Shown: piece after piece, positions 1 through 11,856 of the stretch
Numbering within the stretch: the stretch's first letter is position 1
Layout of the letters: each line of letters starts with the position of its first letter
NCBI GenBank assembly: GCA_963920575.1
Contig: OY986965.1
Location: forward strand, 25,346,988-25,410,987
Length of the DNA: 64,000 nucleotides
From: Narthecium ossifragum
Taxonomy: Eukaryota; Streptophyta; Magnoliopsida; Dioscoreales; Nartheciaceae
Direction of reading: 5' to 3'
Notes under the pieces: model-generated
What the model was told of the DNA's origin: nothing
The model's input: only the letters and a program-made list of their open reading frames with translations
Databases searched by the model: none
Made by a program: the position numbers and the translations under genes

Positions 1-175
1 CGACCCTCCACTAGGCCCCGGCCCGCAGGCTCCCGGTCCGATCAGGATCCACCCGAGGGCCCCACCCGACACAATATTGTCCCCTAGAGGTATCGTATGA
101 ATTTTTTCATCATGTCCGACTCTCTCATACATCATACCATGTGCAACGATGTTATCGCGCCATCCCACTGCCAAT

Positions 176-1426
176 TTACATGGATGGCTCTACAAGCCAT
201 TTAAATGTTAGACATAAAGAAGAATGCAATAGCAATGTCAAACATAGAAATAACATGTAAAAAGTACACACCTTCTTCCCTTTTGGTTTAGGGTTTGGAG
301 GTTGAATGCCATTACCTCTCACCCTATTTTTCATTGCAATAGGAATAATCCTTTCCGTTGCAATAGGAGTTGTTTTTTCTGTTGCAACATCAGCAATTCT
401 TTCCATTGCAAATAGATCAAAATGTGGACTCCCATGTTATCGCTCTTGTAACCAGTAACTTGCATTGTCGTTACCACTAAGCTAACTCCACTATTTTGGC
501 TAACTCGGGAATCATCGCAATCTTTTGTGTGATACCGACAACCCTTTATGATATAGCCTGAATGTTTAATCACATCAAAGCGGGGTCCTTTAGCTATCCA
601 TTGTAGCGTATTAGAGACATCATGACCTACAATTAATTCTTCTGCAACCTATGTATAATATTGAATAGTTAGTCCTATTTTTATTGATAGAAAAGCTGCA
701 AGATATAGAATTTATTCAACACCTTTCCACATAACCAATATATAAATGATTTATTATGTTCAATTTGTAGCCACTTCTGACTTTTTGATTGACGAGGATT
801 TGGTACCTTCAACCAATCCGTATGCTTCCTATAAAAAGATAAATGCGAACATTATTCATCACTTATTGGAATGAAACAAAATTGCCATCTTCTGCTAAAG
901 ATGAAATAAATGTTCTCACTTGATGTAAGGTTGGACATCACTTGTGTTTTGTAACACATAACGATGTGCTTGCTCCCATTCTTCACGGTCAATAGCAATA
1001 ACATCACCATTTGATAAAGGCCTTTCGATTTCCGTATCATCAAAATTCATGTACATGGAAATGGGAAGCCCAATAGGATCAATTCCTGATAAGTACTCTG
1101 TGCAGAACTCAACAACTTCTTCTACAATATACTTTTGGGCAATGCAACCCTCTGGAAATCTACGATTATGAACATACCCCTTTAAGATCCCCATATACCT
1201 CCCAAATTGGTACATATATCGAAATAAAATAGGTTCGCAAAGTCATACTTCTCTAACAAGATGCACTGACAAATGAACCATTATATCAAAGAATGACGGT
1301 GGAAAGTACTTTTCAAGCAAACATAACGTGACCACAAGTTCTGATTGAATTTTGTCTAATTTTGGCACGTCCACCACTTTGCTACAAAGAGCATTGAAAA
1401 AGAAACATAATCTTGTAATGGCATAT
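176..1426 (-). pseudogene. TNP2-like CACTA transposase, C-terminal (DUF4218/DUF4216-like) segment
   Basis: After the solo LTR the reading resumes with AITRLCFFFNALCSK and LLEKYFPPSFFDIMVHL (about 1420-1260), then a YMGILKGYVHNRRFPEG block (about 1190-1100). These are typical of DUF4218. Further left, at about 640-430, is HSGYIIKGCRYHTKD, which matches the DUF4216 region. The open frame at 176-406 then shows an odd run of near-repeated peptides of the form (I/V)ATE(R/K) followed by PI. The frame changes between blocks, so introns or frameshifts are present. It is the downstream part of the disrupted transposase. Confidence 0.8.
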
Positions 1427-3053
1427 TGATGTCGCTCAAATATGTCATGCACAGCGGTCGCGGTGCAGTACAACATAAGAGAGGTCGAACCCACAGAGAG
1501 ACAAGCAGAAAACATACAAAACACAAATAACTATGAATTGAAGACAAACGAGAACTTAAGAATTAACTAAATTAGATCAAAGGATTTAATTATAATGTAA
1601 GATTAACTAAAGATATCAGGATTTTGATAAGGCTAGGCATCGGGAATCACTTCACTCGGACTTAGGTTCTTCTTCTATCAACGGTTCATTCAATACTCAG
1701 TTAAGGGATTCACATCCCAATCACCTTAACCGGAAGATATGGAATTATGAATCTAAAAAAAAATATAAATGTCTATTCCTACGATTGATTCTTCTTTATT
1801 ATAGTTCTAACTTCATCCAACCCAAACCTAAGAATATATGATACCGGCTGTCACTACAGGCAACGTATAGCAAAAGTTCATCGGGACAAAGCCCTAACTC
1901 TATCTAACCATATCTCTAAGAATACACAATACCAACTCTCATAATCGGCAATGCATAGTAAAGATTTCACGAGATAAAGTAAGTAAACAATAGATAAAAC
2001 TATGGGATTATAAGATCATGAAAGAAGCATGACTGGATTGATAATATTAATCATCCACATAGAAATCTATAATCTGAAAACAATCTTTGAAGATTCAATA
2101 CATAGAAAAGAGTTTAACAATAAAGATTAAAACTATGAACCATTGTTGGAGAAGAAACCCTAGTCCTCGCTAGATCATCCGTCCGCCATGCCCGCGGATT
2201 ACTCAGCCATGGATGGAGATGTCTTCATCTTCTTCCTTTAGAAAACGTCCAGGAAAGAGCCCCCAACAACGTCCAAAAACTCCCCTTATATATAGACATG
2301 AAACCCTAGCTTTTATTTCAGCCTTTGGATTAAATCTGATGGCTCATATTCAGATCCGCCCGACAAAGAATCGATCCTCTATAGGTCAAGGATCGATCTT
2401 CCTCTTCTCTATTTCTCCGTAACCTGGGTCACCCGAGTAGGATCGATCCTTCCATAGGTGTAAAATAGATCCTTTGATATCAACATCTTCAATTTCTGGC
2501 TACGCCCCAGGAAGATCGATCCTTTGAAAGAGGCATGATCGATCCTTCTCAGTAGGATGGATAGTAGGATGGATCCTTCTATAGGTGAAATATCGATCCT
2601 TCTCCTCAATATTCTCGAGTGAAAGGAGGATCGATCCTTCTGTGATCATCCAAAAAGTGTGTGTTCTGTCAGGTCTGTCTACATAAAAGGATCGATCCTT
2701 GTAGGGAACATGATCAATCCGTCTTTCCTGGGTATTTACTGTTTTGCCATCCAGACTGTGCCATTAGTACTAAAATTGTCGTAACTTCCTCTAGGAAACT
2801 CGGAATCACGACCCGTAAAATTCTCCAGAAACTAGACTTCAAGAGCTTTCCAATCATATATGACATTTCATCTGGTTTATTCCGAGAAGGTACAGTTTTG
2901 GCGTTAAAGACCCATCTTTGCTTCAATTTCCTGCATAATACAAATAACTTTGTGAAGCAACATATACGGACGAAATCATCTATATTAATCATGAAAATTA
3001 AGCAAATAAGCTGCTCTTAGTCATGTTCAGAGTGCAATTTCATCCACTCATTA
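1427..3053 (-). mobile_element. Solo LTR (LTR1) inserted in the CACTA transposase
   Basis: A 1627-bp insertion flanked by the 5-bp duplication CATAT (1422-1426 and 3054-3058). Removing it plus one CATAT restores the KEVRY/AITRL reading of the transposase, which fixes the borders. On the minus strand it starts TAATGAGTGG and ends GACATCA, so the 3' CA is canonical but the 5' dinucleotide is TA, not TG. Its 3' part holds a GGGTTCGACCTC signature and then GCGACC, similar to LTR ends of large plant Ty3/Gypsy elements (an inference). A TATA-like box reading leftward lies at about 2283-2296. No internal coding sequence remains, so recombination between two LTRs is likely. Confidence 0.8.
2368..2720. 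repeat. GGATCGATCC palindrome cluster in LTR1
   Basis: Perfect GATCGATC cores start at about 2391, 2441, 2514, 2537, 2629 and 2690. Degenerate copies lie near 2370, 2591 and 2711. The local consensus is AGGATCGATCCTTC. The DNA between copies differs, so this is not a simple tandem repeat. The cluster lies upstream, on the minus strand, of the TATA-like box at 2283-2296, which is where U3 enhancers sit. Confidence 0.8.
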
Positions 3054-4425
3054 CATATCTCACTTCTTTATGCAACACAGATCGAATCATCAGAGGTAGT
3101 AATTGTTGCATCAACACATGACAATCATGTGACTTCAGACCATGAAGTTTCAAATCATCCATTGAGACACGACTTCTAAAGTTTGAAGAGTACCCTTCTA
3201 GGACCTTCAAATCTGATAATGTTGTGCAAACTCTTTCTTTCTTCGCCTTAGACAATGTATAACATGTTGGAGGAAAGTATATTCGTTTCTCTCCAACCTT
3301 TGGTGCCAACTCCTTTCGCAAACCCATCTCCACAATATTTAGACAATAGTTAATGTCATCCTTTATTTTCCCAGGAATATTAAGCAGCGTACCGAGGATG
3401 TTATCACATATATTTTTCTCAATGTGCATGATATCCAAGTTGTGTCTCACATGCAAGAATTTCAAATATTCAAGATCAAAGAATATCGACTTCTTCCTCC
3501 AACACTTCGTACCAGGATCTGATGTTTCTTGTTTATTTTTCTTTCCCCAAACAGTTTTAAGCTCTTCTACTTTAGCCAATTCTTGCTCTCCATCCAGTGG
3601 TGTTGGAGCCGTTCCAAACTCTTGCTCGCCATTAAAAGCCTTTTTTTTGCTTTTGATAGGGATGGTGGTATGGAAGAAATTTTCTATGGCCCATATAAAC
3701 ATTATTGTTGCCATACTTCAATCTATGAGAGCATGTTCCTTCACTACAAATTGGACATGTATAATAGCCCCTCACCTTGCAACCACTTAAATTTCCATAG
3801 GCAAGAAAATCATTAATTGTTCATAATAGTACGGCCTTCAACTTGAAATATTGTTGTTGGTAAGCATCATAAGCATCAACACCTACCTCCCATAACATTT
3901 TCAGATCATCAATCAAACGAGCAAGATAAACATCTATGTCATTACCAGGTTGTTGTGGACCATATATCAACAATGTTAACATCATAAATTTCCTCTTAAA
4001 GCACAACCATAGTGGTAGATTGTAAGCAACCATAATAACTGGCCAACAACTATGCCAGCTGCTAAGGCAGCTATAGGGGTTTATACCATCTGCAAAAATA
4101 GCAACCCGAAGATTTCTGGGTTCTGCAGCAAACTCTGGCCATTTGTGATCAACTAACTTCCATGATAGGGAGTCTGATGGGTGACGTAATTGGCCATCAG
4201 AATTGCTTTAATCAGCATACCATGTCAAGTCCTTTGCAGTTTATGCGGATTGAAACATTCTTAAAAATATTGGGATGGGTGGAAAATACAACAAAACTTT
4301 TGTTGGCACACCATTTCTAACTTTTTTAGAATTTTCCTTCAACTTCCATCTTGACATTTGACATGTAGGACATGAAGTCGCATCTTTGAACTCTTTTCTA
4401 TAGAGGATACAGTCAAAAGGACATA
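3054..4425 (-). pseudogene. TNP2-like CACTA transposase, middle segment
   Basis: Reading left from 4425, the segment continues the TNP2 protein: a CPTCQMSRW zinc-like motif, a LLYFPPIPIFLRMF block, a region around 4070-3820 with GPQQPGNDIDVYLARLIDDL, then HNLDIMHIEKNICDNILGTL and a DCHVLMQQLLP block near 3120. These are landmarks of the transposase and the start of DUF4218. Several in-frame stops are present, for example between the blocks near 4240 and 3820, so it is a pseudogene. It stops at KEVRY (about 3059), where a solo LTR interrupts it. The next residues (AITRLC) resume at about 1425. Confidence 0.85.
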
Positions 4426-6437
4426 TGTGAGGACCCGTTCCTCAAACCTGACTCGACCGCATGTGTTGAGGGTCGTTCCACACTCGTGTTGTGCACACAC
4501 GATCTTGGGATGATGTCTTTGTTTGATTAAAACCCTTAGATGTGACCTGGATCAAAAGATTTGGGTTTGGGCATGAGTGTTTGCCTGTTTTCCACTTCTC
4601 AGTATGAGAAGATCGATCTTTTAGGGATAGAAGATCGATCTCCTTGTGCCTGAAAAGTCTTCGCCTTGTCACGAAGAAGATCGATCTTCATGGATGGGGG
4701 GGTAAAGATCGATCTCTCTGGTCCTATAAGTAGGACATGTCTCTTTCCCTTTGGTTTCTTTTGGAAATCTTGGACGGAGATCAAATCCACCGGCTTGGGG
4801 AGGATCATTTCGACGATCCGAAGCTTGTTGGGCTGGATTTGGAGGCTTCCATCTGTTCTAGGTAGGGATCTCCACCCATATCTTAAGATTTGGCAATTTA
4901 GGGTTTGATTTGCTCTCTTTAGCTTAGATCTTTGTGTTTAGCTGTTGGTTTTATATTTTCTTGGTGTTTTTGGACTCCCCTAGTCCTACGCTTTCTGATC
5001 CCTGAGTTTTGTGAAGTTTGGTTTAGTATGTTGTAGGTTTTCCGATATTTTCTCCGGTGGGTTTCCAGTGAGGTATAAGAAGAAGATCGATCACTCTTGT
5101 GATCTCACGCCTAGCCCGTGAAGGATCTTTTGCTTGGCTAAGGCGGTGTTGTGCTAGCCCGAGGAAGATCAATCTTCATTGGAGGTGCAGTGAGCTGAAT
5201 TTGGCTTTGTTTTCAATGGTTTTGATTTGAAATCAACTCGGTTTTCTTATATGACTTTCCTATTGCTAGAATTAGGATATCATGAAGTTTTAATCGTGAT
5301 TTCACGGTTGCCTTCGAGTTTTTTTCGATGATTTGTATTTTGAATCGTTTTACCGACTAGTATGGATTTTAATCGGTTTTTCGATAAGCTTGTGATAACT
5401 GGAGTTGCATTTATTTATTATGTTTTATTTTAGTTGTAGTTTGTGGAAGTTAGACCTTTACTACTTTGTGATTGAACTAAGGAGGTCATGTCCCTTAGGA
5501 TGTGTAGATAATGTGAACTCTCATCTTGTTGGTGTGCCATATAGAGACGTCTAGGTTAGATGCTTGTATAGGTGTATGCATTTGATTGCATTAGGTGCAT
5601 TCTACATTAGGACATGGGCGATGGGTTGATCATCGATCCGAGGCTCTCGGGTAGCTCGGGTTTAGCTCTAGGACCATGGTTGGGTAGCCAAGTTTAGGGC
5701 GAGATTGTGGTGCTACTAGTTTATCATATCGTGACTCTTAAGGTGTAGACGTCGTGTCATTCTCCTTTGCCAAGCTTAAAGTGTGGTTGTGCTTTACTTA
5801 TCTGTTATTGAGTTAGAGATGCATTCGAGGTGCTCTGAAATCCCTGGTTACCTTGTTTACGTTTGGGGAGCGCTTAGAACCCGCGTGATCCCCGACGTGG
5901 TTGGCGATTGGAGAGTGCCCAGAGCCGGCGTGATCCCATCGTGTTTGCATACTTGTAGTTAGTTGCGCCTTATGCTTGGCAAGGAGACAGTTCAGTTGCA
6001 GTTTCCCCTTTCTTGAGTGTGACGTAGAGTAGAACCCTACTGAGCTTTGTTGCTCACTCCTACCCGATGTGCGTTTGCAAGTGCAGCCACCAGTACTTCT
6101 GTAACTCCTAGCAGATCAGCTTTTGGCGGCGCGTCAACTTCTGGAGGGCTTTGAGGTGATTGAAGATCTAATTGTACAGTTTGGCAGTTTTGTATACAAT
6201 ATCCCTCGAGTATCAATTTATATGTATAATTTCCATCTTTGAGTATTTTTCATATAAATCTGTACAACTCTGATATTAATGGATTAATATGTTTTTATGT
6301 TACAATTATACCATCAGAAGTCAAGTGTTTAAATTATTGTGATGATTGTTGTGTCGCACCAGATTGGAAGTGAACAGGTGTAGGTCCCTCCCCTCACGTC
6401 CCGGTCCAGATGGGTTTTCTTAGGCCGGGGTGTGACA
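4426..6437 (+). mobile_element. Solo LTR (LTR2), TGTGAGGACCC family, inserted in the CACTA transposase
   Basis: A 2012-bp insertion starting TGTGAGGACCCG and ending GGGGTGTGACA. The flanks are ACATA (4421-4425) and ACATG (6438-6442). This is a 5-bp duplication with one transition, and the TNP2 reading IHAC/PFDC is recovered across it. It has no internal retroviral genes. A TATA-like CTATAAGTAGG lies at about 4723-4733, directly after a cluster of AGATCGATCT palindromes. The same family occurs at 53787-54527, 59872-62384 and 62421-64000, all sharing the two termini and a GCTC(G)GGTT-like block followed by a CTAGGACC motif. Confidence 0.9.
4609..5180. repeat. AGATCGATCT palindrome cluster in LTR2
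   Basis: GATCGATC cores start at 4611, 4633, 4679 and 4707, just before the TATA-like box at 4723-4733. Another is at 5085 and a degenerate one near 5167. The first two are 22 bp apart. Flanking bases favour AGAAGATCGATCTTC, so the palindrome is longer than the core in several copies. Confidence 0.8.
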
Positions 6438-6977
6438 ACATGCATGTATTTTCTCATATCCCATCCCCAAGGCAACCATGGTCTTTTCTGCTTCATACGC
6501 AGTTAACGGTACTTCATTAATGGCTGGTAGAAAGTCAGCCACCATCTCTAACAAATCTAACAAACCCAAATCGGACAAACGATGTCTAGCTTTGAACTTA
6601 AACATTCTAATAAGGGCAGATAAGTTCGAGTGTTTATTCCAACCAGGATACAATGGTTTTTCTACATCTTCAAGTAACTTTTTAAACTCATCAGGATCAG
6701 TCGTGCAATGATTGTATGCAGCTTCAACCATTTCCACAACATCTGCTGCATCATGTACAGGGAAAGTGTCTACTTGTTCATGGAAAAAATCTCCTTCATT
6801 TACAAACTCTAATGCCCCATTGGTGATTGCTTCTCCATGCCATATCCATGTGTGATAACTCTTATCAATAACATGGAAAAATAAATGATTTCTAATCTCA
6901 TAAACTTCTTGGTTTTTCAAATCCCCACAAACCGTACATAGACATCTAATGGATTGAAGATTACTAGCATGGATCAC
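6438..6977 (-). pseudogene. TNP2-like CACTA transposase, N-terminal segment
   Basis: This 180-residue open stretch matches the N-terminal part of plant TNP2 transposases. It has a DVVEMVEAAY segment, then PLYPGW, then a LSALIRMFKFKARH segment, and ends in GYEKIHAC. The next residues of the family (a PFDC-ILYRKEF motif) appear about 2 kb away at 4425, reading left. A solo LTR with a target duplication therefore split the codons here, and removing it restores the frame. TNP2 proteins bind and mobilise CACTA ends in the nucleus. This copy is dead because of the split and later stops. The upstream exon is not clear. Confidence 0.85.
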
Positions 6978-8089
6978 AGCAAAGTTAAGAAACTACTTAA
7001 CCCCATCCTCAAAGTCTTCTGATCTCTGATCCTTGAGTATCCAAGATCTATCCATTTTAAGTAGATTTATAAATCCCTATATCAATAAAACCAATTGTGG
7101 AGATAGTAAAAATAATTTTCTTTATCCAAAATAGTGTGAAATACACAATCTCATAACCCTTTACATGTATACGCTAAAAGATGTCAAGTAAAAATTACTA
7201 AGACATAAATAGTAAATCTTACCGAGTCGCGATGTTTTTGGATTGAATGGAGCTCTTCCAACACAATCACCTTGGGAGAAATGTAAACGTCCCTTCACAC
7301 ACACACACAAAAATACATATATTAGATAAAGCACCACATAAGCTATTTTTGATGGATAGATCAAGGTATTTGTTGTTGGTATGTTTCATTTAAATACATT
7401 TCATGCCTTGTTAGTGATGATATGAAAAGTATAATACTAACTCTTGCTTTATTGTTGTAGAGCCATATCTTTGCTAGGAGTCTATAGGAAACCTTGGCCA
7501 TTCTACGATGATTCTAAGGAAATATTTACAAGAGATAGAGTGTGTGACGGGAAGGAGGGTTAGCAGCGAACAAGCTAGGGCTAGGGAGGAAGAGGTTATG
7601 AGTAGTGGAGAGAGAGATAGAGGAGGGAGGGAGAGAGAGAGAGGGGTCACCTCGGCCTGCACGGGGTCACCGCGTCTGGCTCGTCGGAGAGCCGCTGGAG
7701 TCCGCTGGTGAAGGTGGAGATGAGGGTTTCAGCGCAACCAAGCTTGGTGGCTTGAATCGACGAGGATGGCAGGAGTGGTGGCGAGGACAGTATTTGCCAG
7801 TGTGCTTTGCAGCAATGTCGATGTCGGCCGGATTTGAGGGCAGTGGAGGTGTGGGCGACGTAGAACGGCATTGGGGGAGGAGAGTACACTCGGTGGTAGC
7901 ACTCTAGCGCTTGGACGGTGGCGTAGTCGGGGATGACAAACGAGCCGGCAAGGTGGTTGGCTGTGATTGAGAACGGAGGTCGGAGGGATGGGTCGCGGCT
8001 TGGCCGTGGTGAGGGAGAGATCGGGTGAGAGGGGGAAGAAAAAGAAAGAAAACAAAGGGAAAGAATTAAGGTAAGGGGGTACGGTATTT
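6978..8089. other. CACTA 5' region without a clear gene
   Basis: Between the transposase N-terminus and the element end lie AT-rich DNA (6978-7500) and a GC-rich, GA-rich block (7550-8050) with several short overlapping frames. None resembles a known protein. The GC-rich block is probably the untranslated leader or first exon region of the CACTA transposase gene, which is transcribed leftward. This is an inference from position. Confidence 0.4.
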
Positions 8090-8363
8090 AATTATATACT
8101 AAAGTTATTTTAGATAAAAACTGAGATTTCATAGTTTCAATCACACATAAAAACTGTGTTCTAATTACAAAGCATTACATAGTTTCAATCAGAGTTAAAA
8201 ATTGTAATTAGCTTTGCATGATTCATGTCAGTTGTTAATAACTGTGATTAAAAAGAGCCAACTATGAAAATAGTTATTTACTCATTTTCTTTATGACGGT
8301 TTTTCTAAAACTGACATCTTTGTAATTTCTTTAGTGTGATCTTTATTATGTTTTCTTGTAGTG
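8090..8363 (-). repeat. CACTA subterminal repeats and terminus
   Basis: Short degenerate repeats such as ATAGTTTCAATCA (two copies near 8133 and 8178) and TAAAAACTGTG/AAAATTGTAATT variants occur in both orientations before the 13-bp terminus at 8351-8363. In En/Spm elements such subterminal repeats bind the TnpA protein. Here that role is inferred. Confidence 0.55.
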
Positions 8364-8970
8364 GCGCATTAGGATTCAAGGAGTTGGAACTCAAACATAG
8401 ATGAGAATAGAGGGAGATGGCGGGGTTCACTAGAGAGGGACGAGGGGTGAAAGGAGGGAAAGAGCACGCGTGATAATAGCATGAACCATTTGAGTTCGAA
8501 ACGGCCTAACGGTTGGGTTTGTTACAATATCATGATGCTAATTCTATGTCGTCACGCCAAGAGTTTGTTAAGCCTTTCTAAACATGTCATCATATCTTAT
8601 GAGTTTCTATATTTAACCATCATTTGTCTCAAAATTTAAATCTATTATATAATGGAAGATCTTATGACGTGACATATGAGTCATATACCATATCATAACC
8701 AAATAATAGTGACTGAATAAAGAGAAAGATAGAGGATAGTGGGGGTGGATGGCTACCCGTGTCAAGTGGCATGAGGGCCCATCTAGTTGATTATAGAGGA
8801 TCAATTTAATCATCTAAATTATATTTTAGCTTTTTGTTTTTCAAGTGGGCTTGAATGAGTCATGAGTACTAGCACAAGCGTAAATGACTTGACCATGCTT
8901 ATACCCATATTGACCAGAAATTTTGATTCGGCTCAGTCGACTAGGGTGGATGGTCAATGTCCATCTCCTT

Positions 8971-9108
8971 TTTTAAAAAAAATTATGTCTTTTACCGTGT
9001 CTTAGTGCGGGTACAATACTCATACAATCAAACATCCATGAGGATACAAACCTACAACCTTATTCAGGATAATAGAAACCTTAAACACTATACTACCACA
9101 TTGGTGGT
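8971..9108 (-). mobile_element. SINE with 17-bp target duplication
   Basis: A 138-bp insertion is bracketed by the perfect direct repeat TCAATGTCCATCTCCTT at 8954-8970 and 9109-9125. Long duplications of this kind are made by LINE-type target-primed insertion. Read on the minus strand, the start has an A-box-like TGGTAGTATAGTGTTTAAGG, and GGTTTGTATCCTC further in resembles a B box (GGTTCRANNCC). The far end is a T-rich/A-rich tail (AATTTTTTTTAAAA). It is therefore a tRNA-derived SINE, probably of the T-tailed plant type. Confidence 0.75.
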
Positions 9109-9125
9109 TCAATGTCCATCTCCTT

Positions 9126-9770
9126 AGAAAAAACAATCTTTACCAAATTTCATCACTATGGTTAAGATCTAGATCTCAAATCAAGAGATTGCATGTGCTA
9201 TGCCTATGAATGCTACACTCTCATAAATCTAGCATACCTCGCTCTCATGAAGACCACAAATGGAAAAGCTAATGGCTATATCTACTTGGGTTATTGGATG
9301 TTAAAAGTTGGGAGTTGAGTGAATTGATTAATCGAAATGTACAACGTTTTTATGGGATGTTTGGCGTTATAAACGGTAACATCGTTTTCTAGCATACCTT
9401 TCGAGGAGATTTTTACAGCGAACGGCGCATAAAAAGTTTGGCATCAGTGTAACTTTCTTGGCATTTTTTAAACTTTATGATGGATTAAATAGAAACCCAA
9501 ATGAACCATGAACTCAAGAAAACATTATATAAAATTATAGGTAAAGAAGAGAACCTGTTGAAGAAAAAAAAACATTATATATCAAATTTCTTTTATTTTA
9601 ATTTTACAATGTAAAGGCGTTTTAAATTTTCGTTACAAAACATGCCGTATTATTGTCATTGTCATGGAGGATATTATAAAATCAAAAAATAAAATAAGCT
9701 CCACAGCGTTAGTCCCGCGGAAACGGGGGTTGAAGCACCGAAGCTAAAGGGAGAAAGAGAAGCCGAGAGG
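9126..9770. other. Intergenic, no gene seen
   Basis: AT-rich sequence between the SINE and the transporter promoter. A GATGTTTGGCGTT stretch near 9356 hints at a MITE end, but no matching inverted end or target duplication was found. Confidence 0.4.
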
Positions 9771-9776
9771 ATACTG

Positions 9777-9783
9777 TATATAA
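9777..9783 (+). promoter_or_regulatory. TATA box of the nucleotide-sugar transporter gene
   Basis: TATATAA lies about 30 bp upstream of a CT-repeat leader (9792-9812) typical of plant 5' UTRs. No other TATA-like box sits closer to the coding exons in a promoter-like setting. The transcription start is inferred at about 9805-9815. Confidence 0.55.
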
Positions 9784-9807
9784 GAACCATCCCTCTCTCT
9801 CTCTCTC

Positions 9808-11856
9808 TCTCTCACTATTCTCCAGTTCCTCGGATCCGCGAGGCACCCCCATCCTCCGCCGTTTCTCCCCCCTCCTGGCTTCCGATCCCACGGCGCTGAG
9901 ATCTGACGGCGGACGCCGCCCGGCGGCATCCACCGCCGCGGCTCGCACTCAAGAGCGCGCCAGCCGTGGGGTTCGTTTCTTATACCCGATTTGCGTAAAT
10001 AAATCCCTTACCTCATTAGCTATACCGTTCTACTGCTCGATCTGGTGTTCTCCAGCTTCTTGTGGATCTATTCTATCTTATAATCTATTTTTATTTTATT
10101 TTATTTTTGCCGTAGATTCTGAATTGGATGTTAGACGTTTGGGAAATCATACAATAGAAGATGCAATGAATGGATTGTGGAAATTTGCGTAGTCTTCAGT
10201 TGTGGATGTGTTGGAGACTATGAGAGGGTAATCTCAGGGAGCGTAATATAGTAGTACATGGCTTGGAACCTGTTCGAGAACTAATTATGGCCATGAGTAT
10301 GTTTGCAGCTCTAAACTGGAAGGATCTGGTGGCTAACTGGAAGGATCTGGTGGCAGCTTTGTTGTATAGGAATGTTTCTTGATGGGTTCTTAGGATATAT
10401 TATGATATTAGTGTCAGGAAATTCAAGTTGGTTTATGATACCAGAACTAGTTTAATGTTGCTCTCACTGTTGCACATTTCAAATGGAAAAACCTGTTAGA
10501 CCACATATGAATTCAAGTTTAGATGGACTCATGATCATTCGAGTCTACGTGAGGGGTGTGTTAGACTATATTAATAGAGACTCGCCCTCACCTACTAGTT
10601 TAAGCTTTTGGGTTGTGTCATTAGAGTCAACAAAACCTAGTCTCACACATGTTTGTTTAACCAGTCCAGCTTGTGTAGCATAGATATATATGAATCTACA
10701 ATCACTGCATAATATATTTTTGTAAGCCTTAAAGCTGGATGCTTTATTGTGGAATGCATCTTTCTGGCTTATTGGAATTAAATATGGTCAATCTGTTTAA
10801 GTTGATTGCAACTTCGTTGTGCTTGCGTCTTTGCTATTAGCTTTTATTTTGCATCATTCAAATCCTATGGTTCTTGATTTTGACCTCAGTTCCTGAACTC
10901 ATTGGTTTTCTGAGCAAGTTTATATCCAGATTTCAATTATTGTTCCTCTAAAAATAGTCCGGTAGTAGATATTAAAAGTAACTATTTCAGAGAGAGTTTG
11001 TGTAAAATCATATTGTCGCGTTTGATCCTTTAGATATCTACAAAGGGGAACTAAACATTGTGAACTTGCTTAGCCGATGAACAATCATAGACTGGATTCC
11101 CTTGATCTCAACCCTCCTCTTAGCACTCACTAAAGGTCATGAGGCTTAATAATACTAACTTTGAATCTACTTTTTAACCTCCATGATAGCAGCCATTACT
11201 GTTAAAATTATGTGTAATATTGGGAACCGGAAATTTGCTTTCTAGGACATTTTTCAGGTTGTCTAGCGGTACTATAAAAGATTTCTTTCAACAAATTACA
11301 GAGCTGTCATAGTTGTGGTGCAATTTCTTTACAACCGAGACTAGAGGCATTACTCTATGATGGTGATGCCATATGGTCCTGAACCATACCGAATTAAACC
11401 AGAGAATCATTTTCTGCGTGACTTTCCTGAAAGAATATTAGAGTTGGTAAAATTTCCAGAATTTGGTTTTGGTAAATCTTCACTGCTTACAATCCCAGGA
11501 ACCAGGAACAAATTGGAGTTCCAGAGATTTGTTATGTTCACCATAAGTCTGTCATGTTCCATTGCATATTCTACAACAAATAGCTAAACATAGATTAAGG
11601 TGATGAGGATTTGCTGATCCTTCTTCCAACGGATGGCAGCAATGTTTAGCAAGGGTAGAATACTTATTGCCTTCTTATCCATGCTCCTATCCTCATCTCA
11701 GCATGTTTACAAAGATGTTGATATACGTAGTTAATGGATAATATCTGACAAGTTTCCTCTTTTAGCACTTGCAGCAGAAGCTTAAATGGATGCAATATGA
11801 AAGCTGTTCCTTGGTTATTTATACGATAAGTGGAAACTCAAGCACGCATTAATATA
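9808..11856 (+). other. 5' leader of the transporter gene, probably with a leader intron
   Basis: The GC-rich, CT-rich stretch 9790-9970 looks like a noncoding first exon. AT-rich DNA follows to about 11770, where TTTAGCACTTGCAG offers a 3' splice site shortly before the start codon. A 2-kb intron in the leader is inferred. Within it, 10540-10640 resembles a retroelement fragment: its CTCACCTA-TAGTTTAAGCTTTTGG pattern is related to the stretch near 18430. The short open frame 11357-11587 has no recognisable similarity. Confidence 0.45.

Larger units (their letters stand above)
1..8363 (-). mobile_element. CACTA (En/Spm-type) transposon, one end inside the window
   Basis: The plus strand reads TTTTCTTGTAGTG at 8351-8363, the reverse complement of the typical plant CACTA terminus CACTACAAGAAAA. 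The element therefore ends at 8363 and runs left, past base 1. The three bases after it are GCG, but the matching target duplication lies outside the window. Inside, on the minus strand, are pieces of a TNP2-type transposase. They are interrupted by two solo LTRs at 1427-3053 and 4426-6437, so this is the oldest layer here. The stretch 1-170 shows no recognisable gene. Confidence 0.85.

Noticed and set aside
2368..2720. GATC-rich DNA as bacterial contamination or Dam sites
   Set aside because: The clusters lie inside LTRs that disrupt a plant CACTA transposase; nothing bacterial is nearby.
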